Positions 1-5,834 of a stretch of DNA of 9,337 nt are shown here, piece by piece (the stretch's first letter is position 1; every line of letters starts with the position of its first letter). The DNA is from an uncultured Actinomycetes bacterium. Its GTDB lineage: Bacteria > Actinomycetota > Acidimicrobiia > Acidimicrobiales > Ilumatobacteraceae. The position numbers and the translations under genes are program-made. The stretch spans positions 1 through 9,337 of the forward strand of contig CALBSD010000123.1 in NCBI GenBank assembly GCA_937927625.1, given 5' to 3'. Below the pieces are notes generated by a model, which was given only the letters and a program-made list of their open reading frames with translations, ran no database searches and had not been told where the DNA came from.

Positions 1-230
1 ACTTCTGCGGGGTACGTGCTGAGGCTGTCAACAGCAACAACTTGGTCGCCCGCACCAATGGCGTAGAGCATTTCTGTTGCAGTGGGCGACAAGCTGACAA
101 TCTTCAACGACTGTTCAGGTGATGTGGTGTCTGCAGATTCACTGCCTCCACCGCCACATGCGCTGAAAATAAGAACGGAAGCGGCAATCGCTGTGATTAC
201 CCGTTTCCGGATTGGGAACTTCATGTTCAT
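1..230 (-). CDS. btuF: Cobalamin ABC transporter substrate-binding lipoprotein, BtuF-like (N-terminal part)
   Basis: Only the first 76 codons are in the window; the gene runs off the left edge. The start is the ATG at 230, because GGAGGA lies 8 bases before it; a second ATG at 224 is less well placed. Residues 1-25 form a lipoprotein signal: basic residues (RKR at 8-10), a hydrophobic stretch, and a lipobox ending in FSAC with Cys25 as the probable lipidated residue. A Gly/Ser/Thr linker follows. Residues 44-68 (IVSLSPTATEMLYAIGAGD and following) match the start of the helical-backbone periplasmic binding protein fold (PF01497) used by vitamin B12, haem and siderophore receptors. B12 is the preferred ligand because a cobalamin riboswitch sits directly upstream. 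The protein would be anchored outside the membrane and deliver corrinoid to a BtuCD-type permease, expected beyond the left edge. A siderophore or haem receptor remains possible from the protein fragment alone. Confidence 0.82.
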   Translation of the reverse strand, partial: MNMKFPIRKRVITAIAASVLIFSACGGGGSESADTTSPEQSLKIVSLSPTATEMLYAIGAGDQVVAVDSLSTYPAE

Positions 231-236
231 TGGGAT

Positions 237-320
237 CTTCCTCCATGTAAGTCTGGAGAAAGAAGGTTGGGTCACAGATTTCGGCTTGCGCCGGTTGCCT
301 CCGCGGACCGCCCTTCCTTC
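237..320 (-). promoter_or_regulatory. Expression platform of the B12 riboswitch: SD-sequestering hairpin and competing helix
   Basis: In the minus-strand RNA, CUUUCUCCA (262-254) can pair with UGGAGGAAG (245-237), giving nine pairs including one G-U and an 8-base loop. The second arm contains the Shine-Dalgarno sequence of btuF, so this hairpin would block translation. The first arm lies within CCUUCUUUC (266-258), which can instead pair with GAAGGAAGG (320-312), nine pairs with one G-U. The two helices share bases 258-262 and cannot form together. This fits a sequestor/anti-sequestor switch downstream of the aptamer. The pairing was found by eye; purine-rich and pyrimidine-rich runs make chance pairing easier. 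Confidence 0.6.
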
Positions 321-337
321 GAGGACTGGTTAAACGC

Positions 338-460
338 ACACAAGCTCAGGCGACCGGACTTGTCTGTGCAGAGTTACCTCTGTCAGAACCACCGTTGCGG
401 GACAGTGCCGGAATCTCACCGGACTTCGCTGTTGCAAGTGCAACACCCCTATTGGGGTGC
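338..460 (-). promoter_or_regulatory. Cobalamin (B12) riboswitch aptamer
   Basis: Read on the minus strand, the leader of the BtuF-like gene carries the conserved cobalamin riboswitch core in the right order. GGTGAGATTCC lies at 420-410, followed by GGCACTG and the near-invariant CCCGCAAC at 401-394. A short hairpin follows, CAGAG-GUAA-CUCUG (382-369), closed by a GNRA tetraloop. The B12-box-like segment AGTCCGGTCGCCTG is at 360-347. The outer limits are approximate; the 5' part includes a GTTGC-ACTT-GCAAC hairpin (443-430). Binding of adenosylcobalamin or a related corrinoid is expected to reduce expression of the downstream uptake gene. No intrinsic terminator is seen between aptamer and start codon, so control is probably at translation. 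Confidence 0.9.
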
Positions 461-491
461 GCAAATGACCGTAGCACCCCTACTTGGGGGT
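444..491. repeat. Two similar inverted repeats (CACCCC...GGGGTG), about three helical turns apart
   Basis: CACCCC-TATT-GGGGTG (444-459) is a perfect 6-bp inverted repeat with a 4-base centre. A relative, ACCCC-TACTTG-GGGGT (476-491), lies with its centre about 32 bp away. They sit between the aspC-like stop codon (526) and the riboswitch core. They could be paired protein-binding sites on one face of the helix near the btuF leader promoter, or weak transcription-stop hairpins for aspC. Neither is followed by a clear T-run on the minus strand, so a classical intrinsic terminator is not well supported. No convincing -35/-10 pair was found here. Confidence 0.4.
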
Positions 492-525
492 AGTGAAAAA
501 TGGGTTCTATGAAACGCGAGAAGGC

Positions 526-1737
526 TTATTCGGCAACGAGGTCGATGATGCGCTGCACGCCTTCGACCAAGTCTTCGTCGCTGAGGGCAAACGAAAAGCG
601 CATGAAACCTGGAGTGCCAAAAGCTTCACCAGGAACAACCGCAACTTGCACTTCGTTCAAGATGAGATCGGCAAGTTCCAATGTGGTGGTGGCCTTCTTG
701 CCGCGGATGTCGCGGTTGAGAAGTCCGGTGAAGTTTGGATAGCAGTAGAACGCACCTTGTGGCTCCATGCATGTCACGCCAGGAATCGAGCTAAGCATCT
801 TGTGCATCAACTTGCCGCGACGTTCAAACGCTTCACGCATCATGTGCACTGCAGAGAGGTCTCCGCTGACTGCAGCAAGTGCTGCCACCTGCGCAACGTT
901 CGACACGTTGGAAGTTGCGTGCGACTGGAAGTTGATGCATGCCTTGATGATGTCCTTTGGACCAATCATCCAGCCAACGCGCCAACCGGTCATTGCATAT
1001 GTCTTTGCAACACCGTTGAGAATGAGGCACTGCCCTGCCAGTTCAGGAACAACTGTTGGCATCGATACAAACTTGTTGTCGCCATAGGTGAGGTGTTCGT
1101 AGATCTCATCAGTGATGACCCATACCTTGTTCTTCACTGCCCATTCGCCAATGGCGCGCACTTCTGCTTCTGGATACACAGAACCAGATGGGTTGTCAGG
1201 AGAAACGAAAAGCAATGCCTTTGTCTTTGGCGTAAGTGCTGCATCAAGCTGTTCAACAGTGACGCGGAAACCATTTGCTTCTTCAGTGTCGATGATCTTT
1301 GCAACGCCACCGGCAAGAGAAATTGCTTCGGGGTATGTGGTCCAGAATGGAGCAGGACAAATCACTTCGTCACCTTCGTCGCACAATGCGGCGAAAGCGG
1401 TGAACACTGCGTGCTTGCCACCGTTGGTCACAAGTACTTGATCTGCCGTGCATGCAAAGCCGCTGTCACGCATTGTCTTCACGGCGATTGCCTCGCGAAG
1501 TTCTGGCAAACCAGCAGCAGGTGTGTAGCGCTGATACTTCACTTCGGAGCAAGCCTTGATGGCTGCTTCCACGATGTGAGCAGGTGTTGGGAAATCGGGC
1601 TCGCCAGCACCGAAACCGATGACGTTCTGGCCCTGAGCCTTCAGGGCCTTGGCCTTGGCATCCACCGCAAGGGTGGCGGACTCGGCAATAGCGCCGAGGC
1701 GGGCGGAAATACGTCGCAATTCTGTTGGACCAGGCAT
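526..1737 (-). CDS. aspC: Aspartate/aromatic aminotransferase, class I PLP-dependent
   Basis: This encodes 403 residues, the usual length for class I-beta aspartate aminotransferases. It exchanges an amino group between aspartate and glutamate via PLP in the cytoplasm; some members also use prephenate, which cannot be excluded. Visible motifs are ISARLGAIAESATLAVDAKAKAL near the start (residues 10-32), GAGEPDFPTP (43-52), NGGKHA (105-110), the PLP-contacting SPDNPSG (179-185), TDEIYE with Asp210, the Schiff-base Lys245 in GVAKTYAMTGWRVGW, and Arg380 in FMRFSF for the substrate carboxylate. The ATG at 1737 was chosen because family similarity begins a few residues inside it. The reading frame stays open a further 157 codons upstream, but that part is antisense to serC and is an artefact. 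No Shine-Dalgarno sequence is seen before this ATG, so the mRNA may be leaderless. The gene diverges from serC with 18 bases between start codons. Confidence 0.93.
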   Translation of the reverse strand: MPGPTELRRISARLGAIAESATLAVDAKAKALKAQGQNVIGFGAGEPDFPTPAHIVEAAIKACSEVKYQRYTPAAGLPELREAIAVKTMRDSGFACTADQVLVTNGGKHAVFTAFAALCDEGDEVICPAPFWTTYPEAISLAGGVAKIIDTEEANGFRVTVEQLDAALTPKTKALLFVSPDNPSGSVYPEAEVRAIGEWAVKNKVWVITDEIYEHLTYGDNKFVSMPTVVPELAGQCLILNGVAKTYAMTGWRVGWMIGPKDIIKACINFQSHATSNVSNVAQVAALAAVSGDLSAVHMMREAFERRGKLMHKMLSSIPGVTCMEPQGAFYCYPNFTGLLNRDIRGKKATTTLELADLILNEVQVAVVPGEAFGTPGFMRFSFALSDEDLVEGVQRIIDLVAE

Positions 1738-1755
1738 AAATGAAAGGATGACAGG

Positions 1756-2883
1756 GTGAGCGATAAGAACCAACTCGATTTCGAGATTCCTGCCAACCTT
1801 CTCCCTCAAGACGGTCGTTTTGGCTGCGGGCCCTCCAAGGTTCGCCCCGAGCAAGTGACCGCCGTCATGGAGCGCATGACGTCCGTGATGGGCACCTCCC
1901 ACCGCCAAGCGCCGGTGAAGAACATTGTGGGCTCTGTCCGCAGCGGTCTGATGTCTTTGTTCAACTTGCCTGAGGGTTGGGAGATCGTCATGGGCAACGG
2001 TGGCTCCACCGTGTTCTGGGATGTCGCCACGTTCGGTCTCATTCGTGAGCGCAGCCATCACCTCGTGTTCGGTGAGTTCTCCTCGAAGTTCGCCGAAGCT
2101 TCTGCCGCAGCTCCTCACCTCGCTGACCCCGTTGTGTTGTCGTCGGACACGGGCTCGCATCCAACACCAGAAGGCGACGCAACGTGCGACGTGTACGCGT
2201 ACCCACATAACGAAACATCGACCGGCGTTGCGATGACCCCAGTGCGTCCAGCGAAAGATGGTCTCGTTGTAGTTGATGCAACATCAGCTGCTGGCGGTTT
2301 GATGTGGGACCCATCAAATGTGGACGTGTATTACTTCGCTCCGCAGAAGTGCTTCGCATCTGATGGTGGCTTGTGGCTTGCTGCGTGCTCCCCTGCTGCA
2401 ATTGAACGCATTCGTGAGATCAAGGCAACCAAGCGTTGGATGCCTGCTTCGCTTGACCTTTCCATCGCGCTCGATAACTCCGTTGCAAACCAGACGTACA
2501 ACACTCCTGCACTTGCAACGCTCATCATGTTGGATGAGCAAGTGAAGTGGATGAACACCAACGGTGGCCTTGCGTGGGCTGCAGGTCGTTCTGCACAGTC
2601 TGCACAAACGTTGTATTCATGGGCTGCTGCAAGTGACTACGCAACGCCATTCGTTGCCAACCCTGCACATCGTTCTGATGTTGTTGGCACCATCGACATT
2701 GAGGGCGTGGATGCAAACCAGGTCAGCGCCATTCTTCGTGCCAATGGCGTGGTGGACACCGACAGCTACCGCAAGTTGGGCCGCAACCAGTTGCGAGTAG
2801 GAATGTTCCCTGCAATTGACCCGTCCGATGTTGCCGCACTCACCAAGTGCATTGATGTAGTGGTCAACCACTTACGTTCGTAG
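1756..2883 (+). CDS. serC: Phosphoserine aminotransferase, actinobacterial type
   Basis: This is a 375-residue PLP enzyme of serine synthesis that converts 3-phosphohydroxypyruvate plus glutamate to phosphoserine. The sequence closely follows the mycobacterial form from memory: DGRFGCGPSKVR (residues 20-31), GTSHRQAPVKN, GNGGSTVFWD, GEFSSKFA, HNETSTGV and DATSAAGG. The PLP lysine is Lys198 in YYFAPQKCFASDGG, and the end contains NGVVDTDSYRKLGRNQLRVGMFP. The start is GTG at 1756, preceded by GAAAGGA (1742-1748) at a spacing of seven; the N-terminus MSDKNQLDFEIP fits the family. Any promoter must lie largely inside the start of the divergent aspC-like gene, since only 18 bases separate the two. 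A PAC2-family gene follows after 11 bases, suggesting cotranscription. No serA or serB is in the window. Confidence 0.96.
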   Translation: MSDKNQLDFEIPANLLPQDGRFGCGPSKVRPEQVTAVMERMTSVMGTSHRQAPVKNIVGSVRSGLMSLFNLPEGWEIVMGNGGSTVFWDVATFGLIRERSHHLVFGEFSSKFAEASAAAPHLADPVVLSSDTGSHPTPEGDATCDVYAYPHNETSTGVAMTPVRPAKDGLVVVDATSAAGGLMWDPSNVDVYYFAPQKCFASDGGLWLAACSPAAIERIREIKATKRWMPASLDLSIALDNSVANQTYNTPALATLIMLDEQVKWMNTNGGLAWAAGRSAQSAQTLYSWAAASDYATPFVANPAHRSDVVGTIDIEGVDANQVSAILRANGVVDTDSYRKLGRNQLRVGMFPAIDPSDVAALTKCIDVVVNHLRS

Positions 2884-2894
2884 ATTGAACCGCA

Positions 2895-3773
2895 ATGACT
2901 CTGTCGGTGGAAGAAGTTCTCGAAACGTATTGGGATGACATCGAGCCATTGCGCAACCCCGTGATGCTGGTGGCGTTGCGTGGCCTCTTTGACATTGGCG
3001 GCGTTGCAACTTCTGCACTCGACTGGATGTTGAAAGAGCGCGATTTCACGGTTGTGGCCGACATTGATCCAGACCCATTCTTCGACTTCACGCAAGAACG
3101 CCCAGAAGTGTTCACGGACGAGAACGACGAACGTCAGATTCGTTGGCCCGAAAATGAGTTCACAATTATTCGCTACCCCGAAGGTGCTCGCGACATGGTT
3201 GTTCTCAATGGTGTTGAACCACATGTGAGTTGGGGCGTCTTCACACAGTCTGTTGTGGAAGTTGCGAAGGGTCTTGGCTGCACCTTGGTGATCAGCCTGG
3301 GCGCTGCCGCAGAACAAGTGCCACATTCTCGTGTTCCGTTTGTTGTGGGCAGCACGACGAACAAGGATCTTGCATCACGCCTTGGGCTGAGTCGCCCGCA
3401 GTATCAAGGCCCCACTGGCGTTGCTGGCGTGCTGCTTGATGCGCTTGATACTGCAAAGGTTCCGAACATCAGCCTGCGCGTTGGTGTGCCGCACTATCTC
3501 ATGCATGCACAGCATCCGAAGAGTGCCGCTGCGTTATTGCAACACCTGCAGCATGTTCTCGGAATTCCTACAGACCATGCGAACCTGCAAAACGAAATCA
3601 GTCGTTGGCAGGAGCTGCACGATGCAGCAGTGGAAGGTGACCTACAAGCATCTGCATATGTAGAGATGCTCGAACATCGTCATGATCAACTTGTTGAAAA
3701 GAACATGCCATCGGGTGATGACTTAGCTGCAGAACTTGAAGAGTTCTTGCGAAATCAATCCGACGACGACTAA
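2895..3773 (+). CDS. PAC2 family protein (proteasome assembly chaperone-like)
   Basis: This encodes 292 residues. The N-terminal part (MLVALRGLFDIGGVATSALDWML, residues about 24-46), the central VVLNGVEPHVSWGVFTQSVVEVAKGLG and ISLGAAAEQVPHSR segments, and GPTGVAGVLLDALD with VGVPHYLMHAQHPKSAAALLQHL follow the pattern of actinobacterial PAC2-domain proteins (PF09754), as I recognise it. The C-terminal third (from about residue 225) is helical and charged and ends in an acidic tail, NQSDDD. Relatives resemble eukaryotic proteasome assembly chaperone 2. The actinobacterial members have no firmly established reaction, and a link to the bacterial proteasome is only suggested. No good Shine-Dalgarno sequence precedes the ATG, so translation may be coupled to serC, 11 bases upstream. 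The stop codon TAA (3771-3773) overlaps the TAG of the convergent zinc-ribbon gene. Confidence 0.85.
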   Translation: MTLSVEEVLETYWDDIEPLRNPVMLVALRGLFDIGGVATSALDWMLKERDFTVVADIDPDPFFDFTQERPEVFTDENDERQIRWPENEFTIIRYPEGARDMVVLNGVEPHVSWGVFTQSVVEVAKGLGCTLVISLGAAAEQVPHSRVPFVVGSTTNKDLASRLGLSRPQYQGPTGVAGVLLDALDTAKVPNISLRVGVPHYLMHAQHPKSAAALLQHLQHVLGIPTDHANLQNEISRWQELHDAAVEGDLQASAYVEMLEHRHDQLVEKNMPSGDDLAAELEEFLRNQSDDD

Positions 3774-4381
3774 CAATCTGACTTGCTAACGTAGGTCCTG
3801 CCATAGCGGTAGTAAGAGTTGTACGGGTTATAGCCAATCAAATAGTCAGAGTAGCCAGCATTGTCGAAGACGTATTCACACCCGGCTGTATGTCCTGCGC
3901 TATATCCACGGTCATAACCCGCAGAGTCGCCACGATCGTAACCCACAGAGTCGCCTGCGCTATATCCACGGTCATAACCCGCAGAATCTCCGCGATCGTA
4001 ACCCGCAGAGTCGCCTGCGCTATATCCACGGTCATAACCCGCAGAATCTCCGGATTTAAATCCACTGTCGAATGAAATCTTCTGTTCTTTCTTCAAGTCA
4101 ACTGAAGATTTCCCTCCGAGGAATGATCCCAATGCGGTACCGAAGAAAAGGACCAACGAAGCGCCTATCATCAACATTTTCTTGTTTCGTGAATCTTTTG
4201 ATGGTGACTCTTCCTCTTCAGTTAATTCCTCAGTTGAAACTGAAAAAAAAGATGAATCTTCAGTTACGTCTGATGACTCAGCTGCTGTGGCATTAAATGA
4301 ATTAGCCATGGCAGCACCACATGAGGTACAGAACGCAGCACCTGAAGATGAGGCTCCGCAAGAAGAACAAATAGAAGACAT
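3770..4381 (-). CDS. Zinc-ribbon, single-pass membrane protein with a GX3 repeat domain; function unknown
   Basis: I do not recognise this as a named protein. From the ATG at 4381 it has 203 residues; a GTG at 4402 would add seven, but GGTAGG lies six bases before the ATG. Residues 5-21 form a zinc ribbon (Cys5-x2-Cys8-x9-Cys18-x2-Cys21). A Ser/Glu-rich acidic linker follows (about 30-65), then the basic SRNKK and one hydrophobic membrane helix (about 69-90). From residue 107 to 167 glycine occurs at every fourth position, 16 times without a break, in tetrads such as GYDR, GYSA and GDSA. The end is rich in Tyr and Asn and carries Cys168 and a C-terminal Cys203. The likely arrangement is zinc ribbon inside and repeat domain outside. 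The GX3 pattern recalls the deca-GX3 motif of Yae1/Lto1 proteins, but homology is not claimed. The local sequence around the membrane helix and leader is richer in A+T than its neighbours. It appears to have its own promoter. Confidence 0.85.
   Translation of the reverse strand: MSSICSSCGASSSGAAFCTSCGAAMANSFNATAAESSDVTEDSSFFSVSTEELTEEEESPSKDSRNKKMLMIGASLVLFFGTALGSFLGGKSSVDLKKEQKISFDSGFKSGDSAGYDRGYSAGDSAGYDRGDSAGYDRGYSAGDSVGYDRGDSAGYDRGYSAGHTAGCEYVFDNAGYSDYLIGYNPYNSYYRYGRTYVSKSDC
3901..4052. repeat. 60-bp tandem DNA repeat inside the GX3-repeat gene
   Basis: Units begin at 3901, 3961 and 4021, each starting TATATCCACGGTCATAACCC. The first two full units differ at only four of 60 positions. 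The third is partial, with its first 32 bases identical to unit two. A degenerate trace extends to about 3890. Each unit encodes 20 residues, that is five GX3 tetrads, so gain or loss of a unit keeps both reading frame and glycine spacing. The near identity suggests recent duplication or homogenisation, and copy number may vary between strains. Confidence 0.92.
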
Positions 4382-4389
4382 GAGATACC

Positions 4390-4428
4390 TACCGATAAGC
4401 ACTTACGACTTGCAAGTGCTTATCGGTA
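4390..4428. promoter_or_regulatory. Perfect 15-bp inverted repeat in the leader of the zinc-ribbon gene
   Basis: TACCGATAAGCACTT (4390-4404) and AAGTGCTTATCGGTA (4414-4428) are exact reverse complements with a 9-base centre. A nested palindrome, ACTTGCAAGT (4408-4417), offers an alternative fold. With the promoter at 4431-4459, transcription would begin at or just inside the repeat. The inner minus-strand arm ends in GGTA, which is part of the GGTAGG ribosome binding site. The element could be an operator at the transcription start, or a 5' mRNA hairpin that limits ribosome access. No T-run follows on either strand, so it is a poor intrinsic terminator. Confidence 0.75.
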
Positions 4429-4430
4429 AA

Positions 4431-4459
4431 TTTATCCACATCTATTTAGCTAAATCCAA
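4431..4459 (-). promoter_or_regulatory. Candidate sigma70-type promoter of the zinc-ribbon gene
   Basis: On the minus strand TTGGAT (4459-4454) and GATAAA (4436-4431) each match four of six consensus bases and are separated by exactly 17. The predicted start lies about six to seven bases downstream, at the edge of the 15-bp inverted repeat. The spacer contains the 12-bp palindrome ATTTAGCTAAAT (4444-4455), and TTATCCACA, a DnaA-box consensus, overlaps the -10 region at 4432-4440. Assigned by eye only. Confidence 0.5.
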
Positions 4460-4472
4460 TTTTCTTTAGTGC

Positions 4473-5786
4473 TTAGCGGATTGCGGCGAAGCCCAATTCC
4501 AAGTCAGCAATGATGTCTGCTGCAGACTCAAGGCCAACCGACAAACGTACGAGGCCTGGTGCAACACCTGCAGAACGCTGCTCTTCTTCGGTGAGCTGGC
4601 TGTGTGTTGTCGAAGCTGGGTGAATCACCAAGCTGCGCACATCACCAATGTTTGCAACGTGGCTGTGCAACTGAAGTGCCTCTGTGAACTTCTGACCAGC
4701 CTCACGGCCACCCTTCAATTCCACTGCGATGACGGAACCGAATCCGCGACCACCGAAGTACTTCTTTGCACGCTCGTGCCATGGGCTGGTTGCAAGACCG
4801 GCGTAGTTGATACCGATGACATCGCTCTGCTTTTGCAAGAACTCCACAACCTTTGCTGCGTTCTCCCAGTGGCGATCCATGCGCAATGACAATGTCTCAA
4901 CACCTTGCAAGATGCTCCATGCGTTGAACGGGCTTGCCGACATACCGAGGTCGCGCAACATCTGCACGCGTGCCTTGATGATGTACGAACCTGCGCCAAG
5001 TGCTGGCCAATAAGCAAGACCGTGGTAGCTGGGGTCTGGCTCTGTGAAGTTCGGGAAGCGACCGCTTGCAGCGAAGTCGAACTTTCCGCCGTCGATGATT
5101 GCGCCGGCGATTGCGGTGCCGTGACCACCAAGGAACTTGGTTGCAGAGTGAATGACAATGTCTGCACCCCACTCCAACGGACGAATGCCGTATGGAGTTG
5201 GCACGGTGTTGTCGAGCATCAATGGGATGCCGTTCTCATGTGCAACCTTGGAAACGCCTTCGATGTCGAACACATCGTTTTTGGGGTTTGCAAGTACTTC
5301 GCCGAAGAACAACTTTGTGTTCGGACGAATTGCTGCCTTCCATTGTGCGAGATCATCTGGGTCGTCAACGAATGTGACCTCGATGCCCATCTTCGGGAAT
5401 GTGTAGTGCAACAAGTTGTATGTGCCGCCATAGAGGGAAGGTGAAGCAACAATGTGTGCACCAGCTTCGGCAAGCGTGAGGATGGCGAGAGTTGCTGCGC
5501 TTTGGCCCGATGACACAACGAGTGCGCCGGGCAGGCCCACAGCAGTTGCGGTGCCACCTTCGAGGTCGGACAAACGGGCTTCAAGAACACCAGTGGTGGG
5601 GTTCATGAGGCGGGTGTAGATGTTGCCGATTTCTGCAAGCGCGAAAAGGTTTGCAGCGTGCTGGCTGTCGCGGAACTGATACGACGTGGTTTGGTAGATG
5701 GGAACAGCACGAGCACCTGTGGTGGGGTCTGGCTGTTGTCCTGCGTGAATCTGACGGGTTTCAAAACCCCAGTTGGCGTTACTCAT
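4473..5786 (-). CDS. metY: O-acetylhomoserine sulfhydrylase (Cys/Met metabolism PLP enzyme)
   Basis: This encodes 437 residues, typical for MetY. It is predicted to make homocysteine from O-acetylhomoserine and sulfide in the cytoplasm, the direct sulfhydrylation route to methionine; some relatives also act on O-acetylserine. Visible motifs of PF01053 are WGFETRQIHAGQQPDPTTGARAVPIYQTTSY (residues 6-36, quoted in parts by position: FETRQIHAGQ at 8-17), YTRLMNPTTGVLE (57-69), SLYGGTYNLLHYTFPK (117-132), LDNT with PLP-binding Asp192, and the Schiff-base Lys217 in HSATKFLGGHGT. The ATG at 5786 was chosen because GGTAGGG precedes it and the family N-terminus starts there; the frame extends to a TTG at 5822 without homology. 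Between LEGG (75-78) and SGQ (93-95) there are 14 residues, about seven more than in the forms I remember. It is separated from ilvC by a strong terminator and so should have its own promoter. Confidence 0.93.
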   Translation of the reverse strand: MSNANWGFETRQIHAGQQPDPTTGARAVPIYQTTSYQFRDSQHAANLFALAEIGNIYTRLMNPTTGVLEARLSDLEGGTATAVGLPGALVVSSGQSAATLAILTLAEAGAHIVASPSLYGGTYNLLHYTFPKMGIEVTFVDDPDDLAQWKAAIRPNTKLFFGEVLANPKNDVFDIEGVSKVAHENGIPLMLDNTVPTPYGIRPLEWGADIVIHSATKFLGGHGTAIAGAIIDGGKFDFAASGRFPNFTEPDPSYHGLAYWPALGAGSYIIKARVQMLRDLGMSASPFNAWSILQGVETLSLRMDRHWENAAKVVEFLQKQSDVIGINYAGLATSPWHERAKKYFGGRGFGSVIAVELKGGREAGQKFTEALQLHSHVANIGDVRSLVIHPASTTHSQLTEEEQRSAGVAPGLVRLSVGLESAADIIADLELGFAAIR

Positions 5787-5834
5787 GTCGAGAACCCTAC
5801 CTGTCAATTCCCGACCAAACAAGTCGTATTTAGG

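Noticed and set aside
484..1743. 419-codon open frame on the plus strand across the aspC-like gene
   Set aside because: It is fully antisense to a confidently identified aminotransferase, its translation has no recognisable domain, and it is rich in Cys/His/Trp as typical for shadow frames.
1738..2208. 157-codon upstream extension of the aspC-like frame
   Set aside because: It is antisense to serC and family similarity starts at the ATG at 1737, so the open frame is coincidental.
3901..4052. CRISPR-like array
   Set aside because: The units are contiguous, without unique spacers, and lie in frame inside a coding region.
4390..4428. Inverted repeat read as an intrinsic terminator for metY
   Set aside because: The stem is strong but no U-run follows on the minus strand, and it lies at the 5' end of the next gene. 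A regulatory role fits better.
4390..4460. Replication origin or small mobile element suggested by the DnaA box, palindromes and A+T-rich sequence
   Set aside because: There is only one box, no dnaA/dnaN neighbours, no transposase and no flanking direct repeats.
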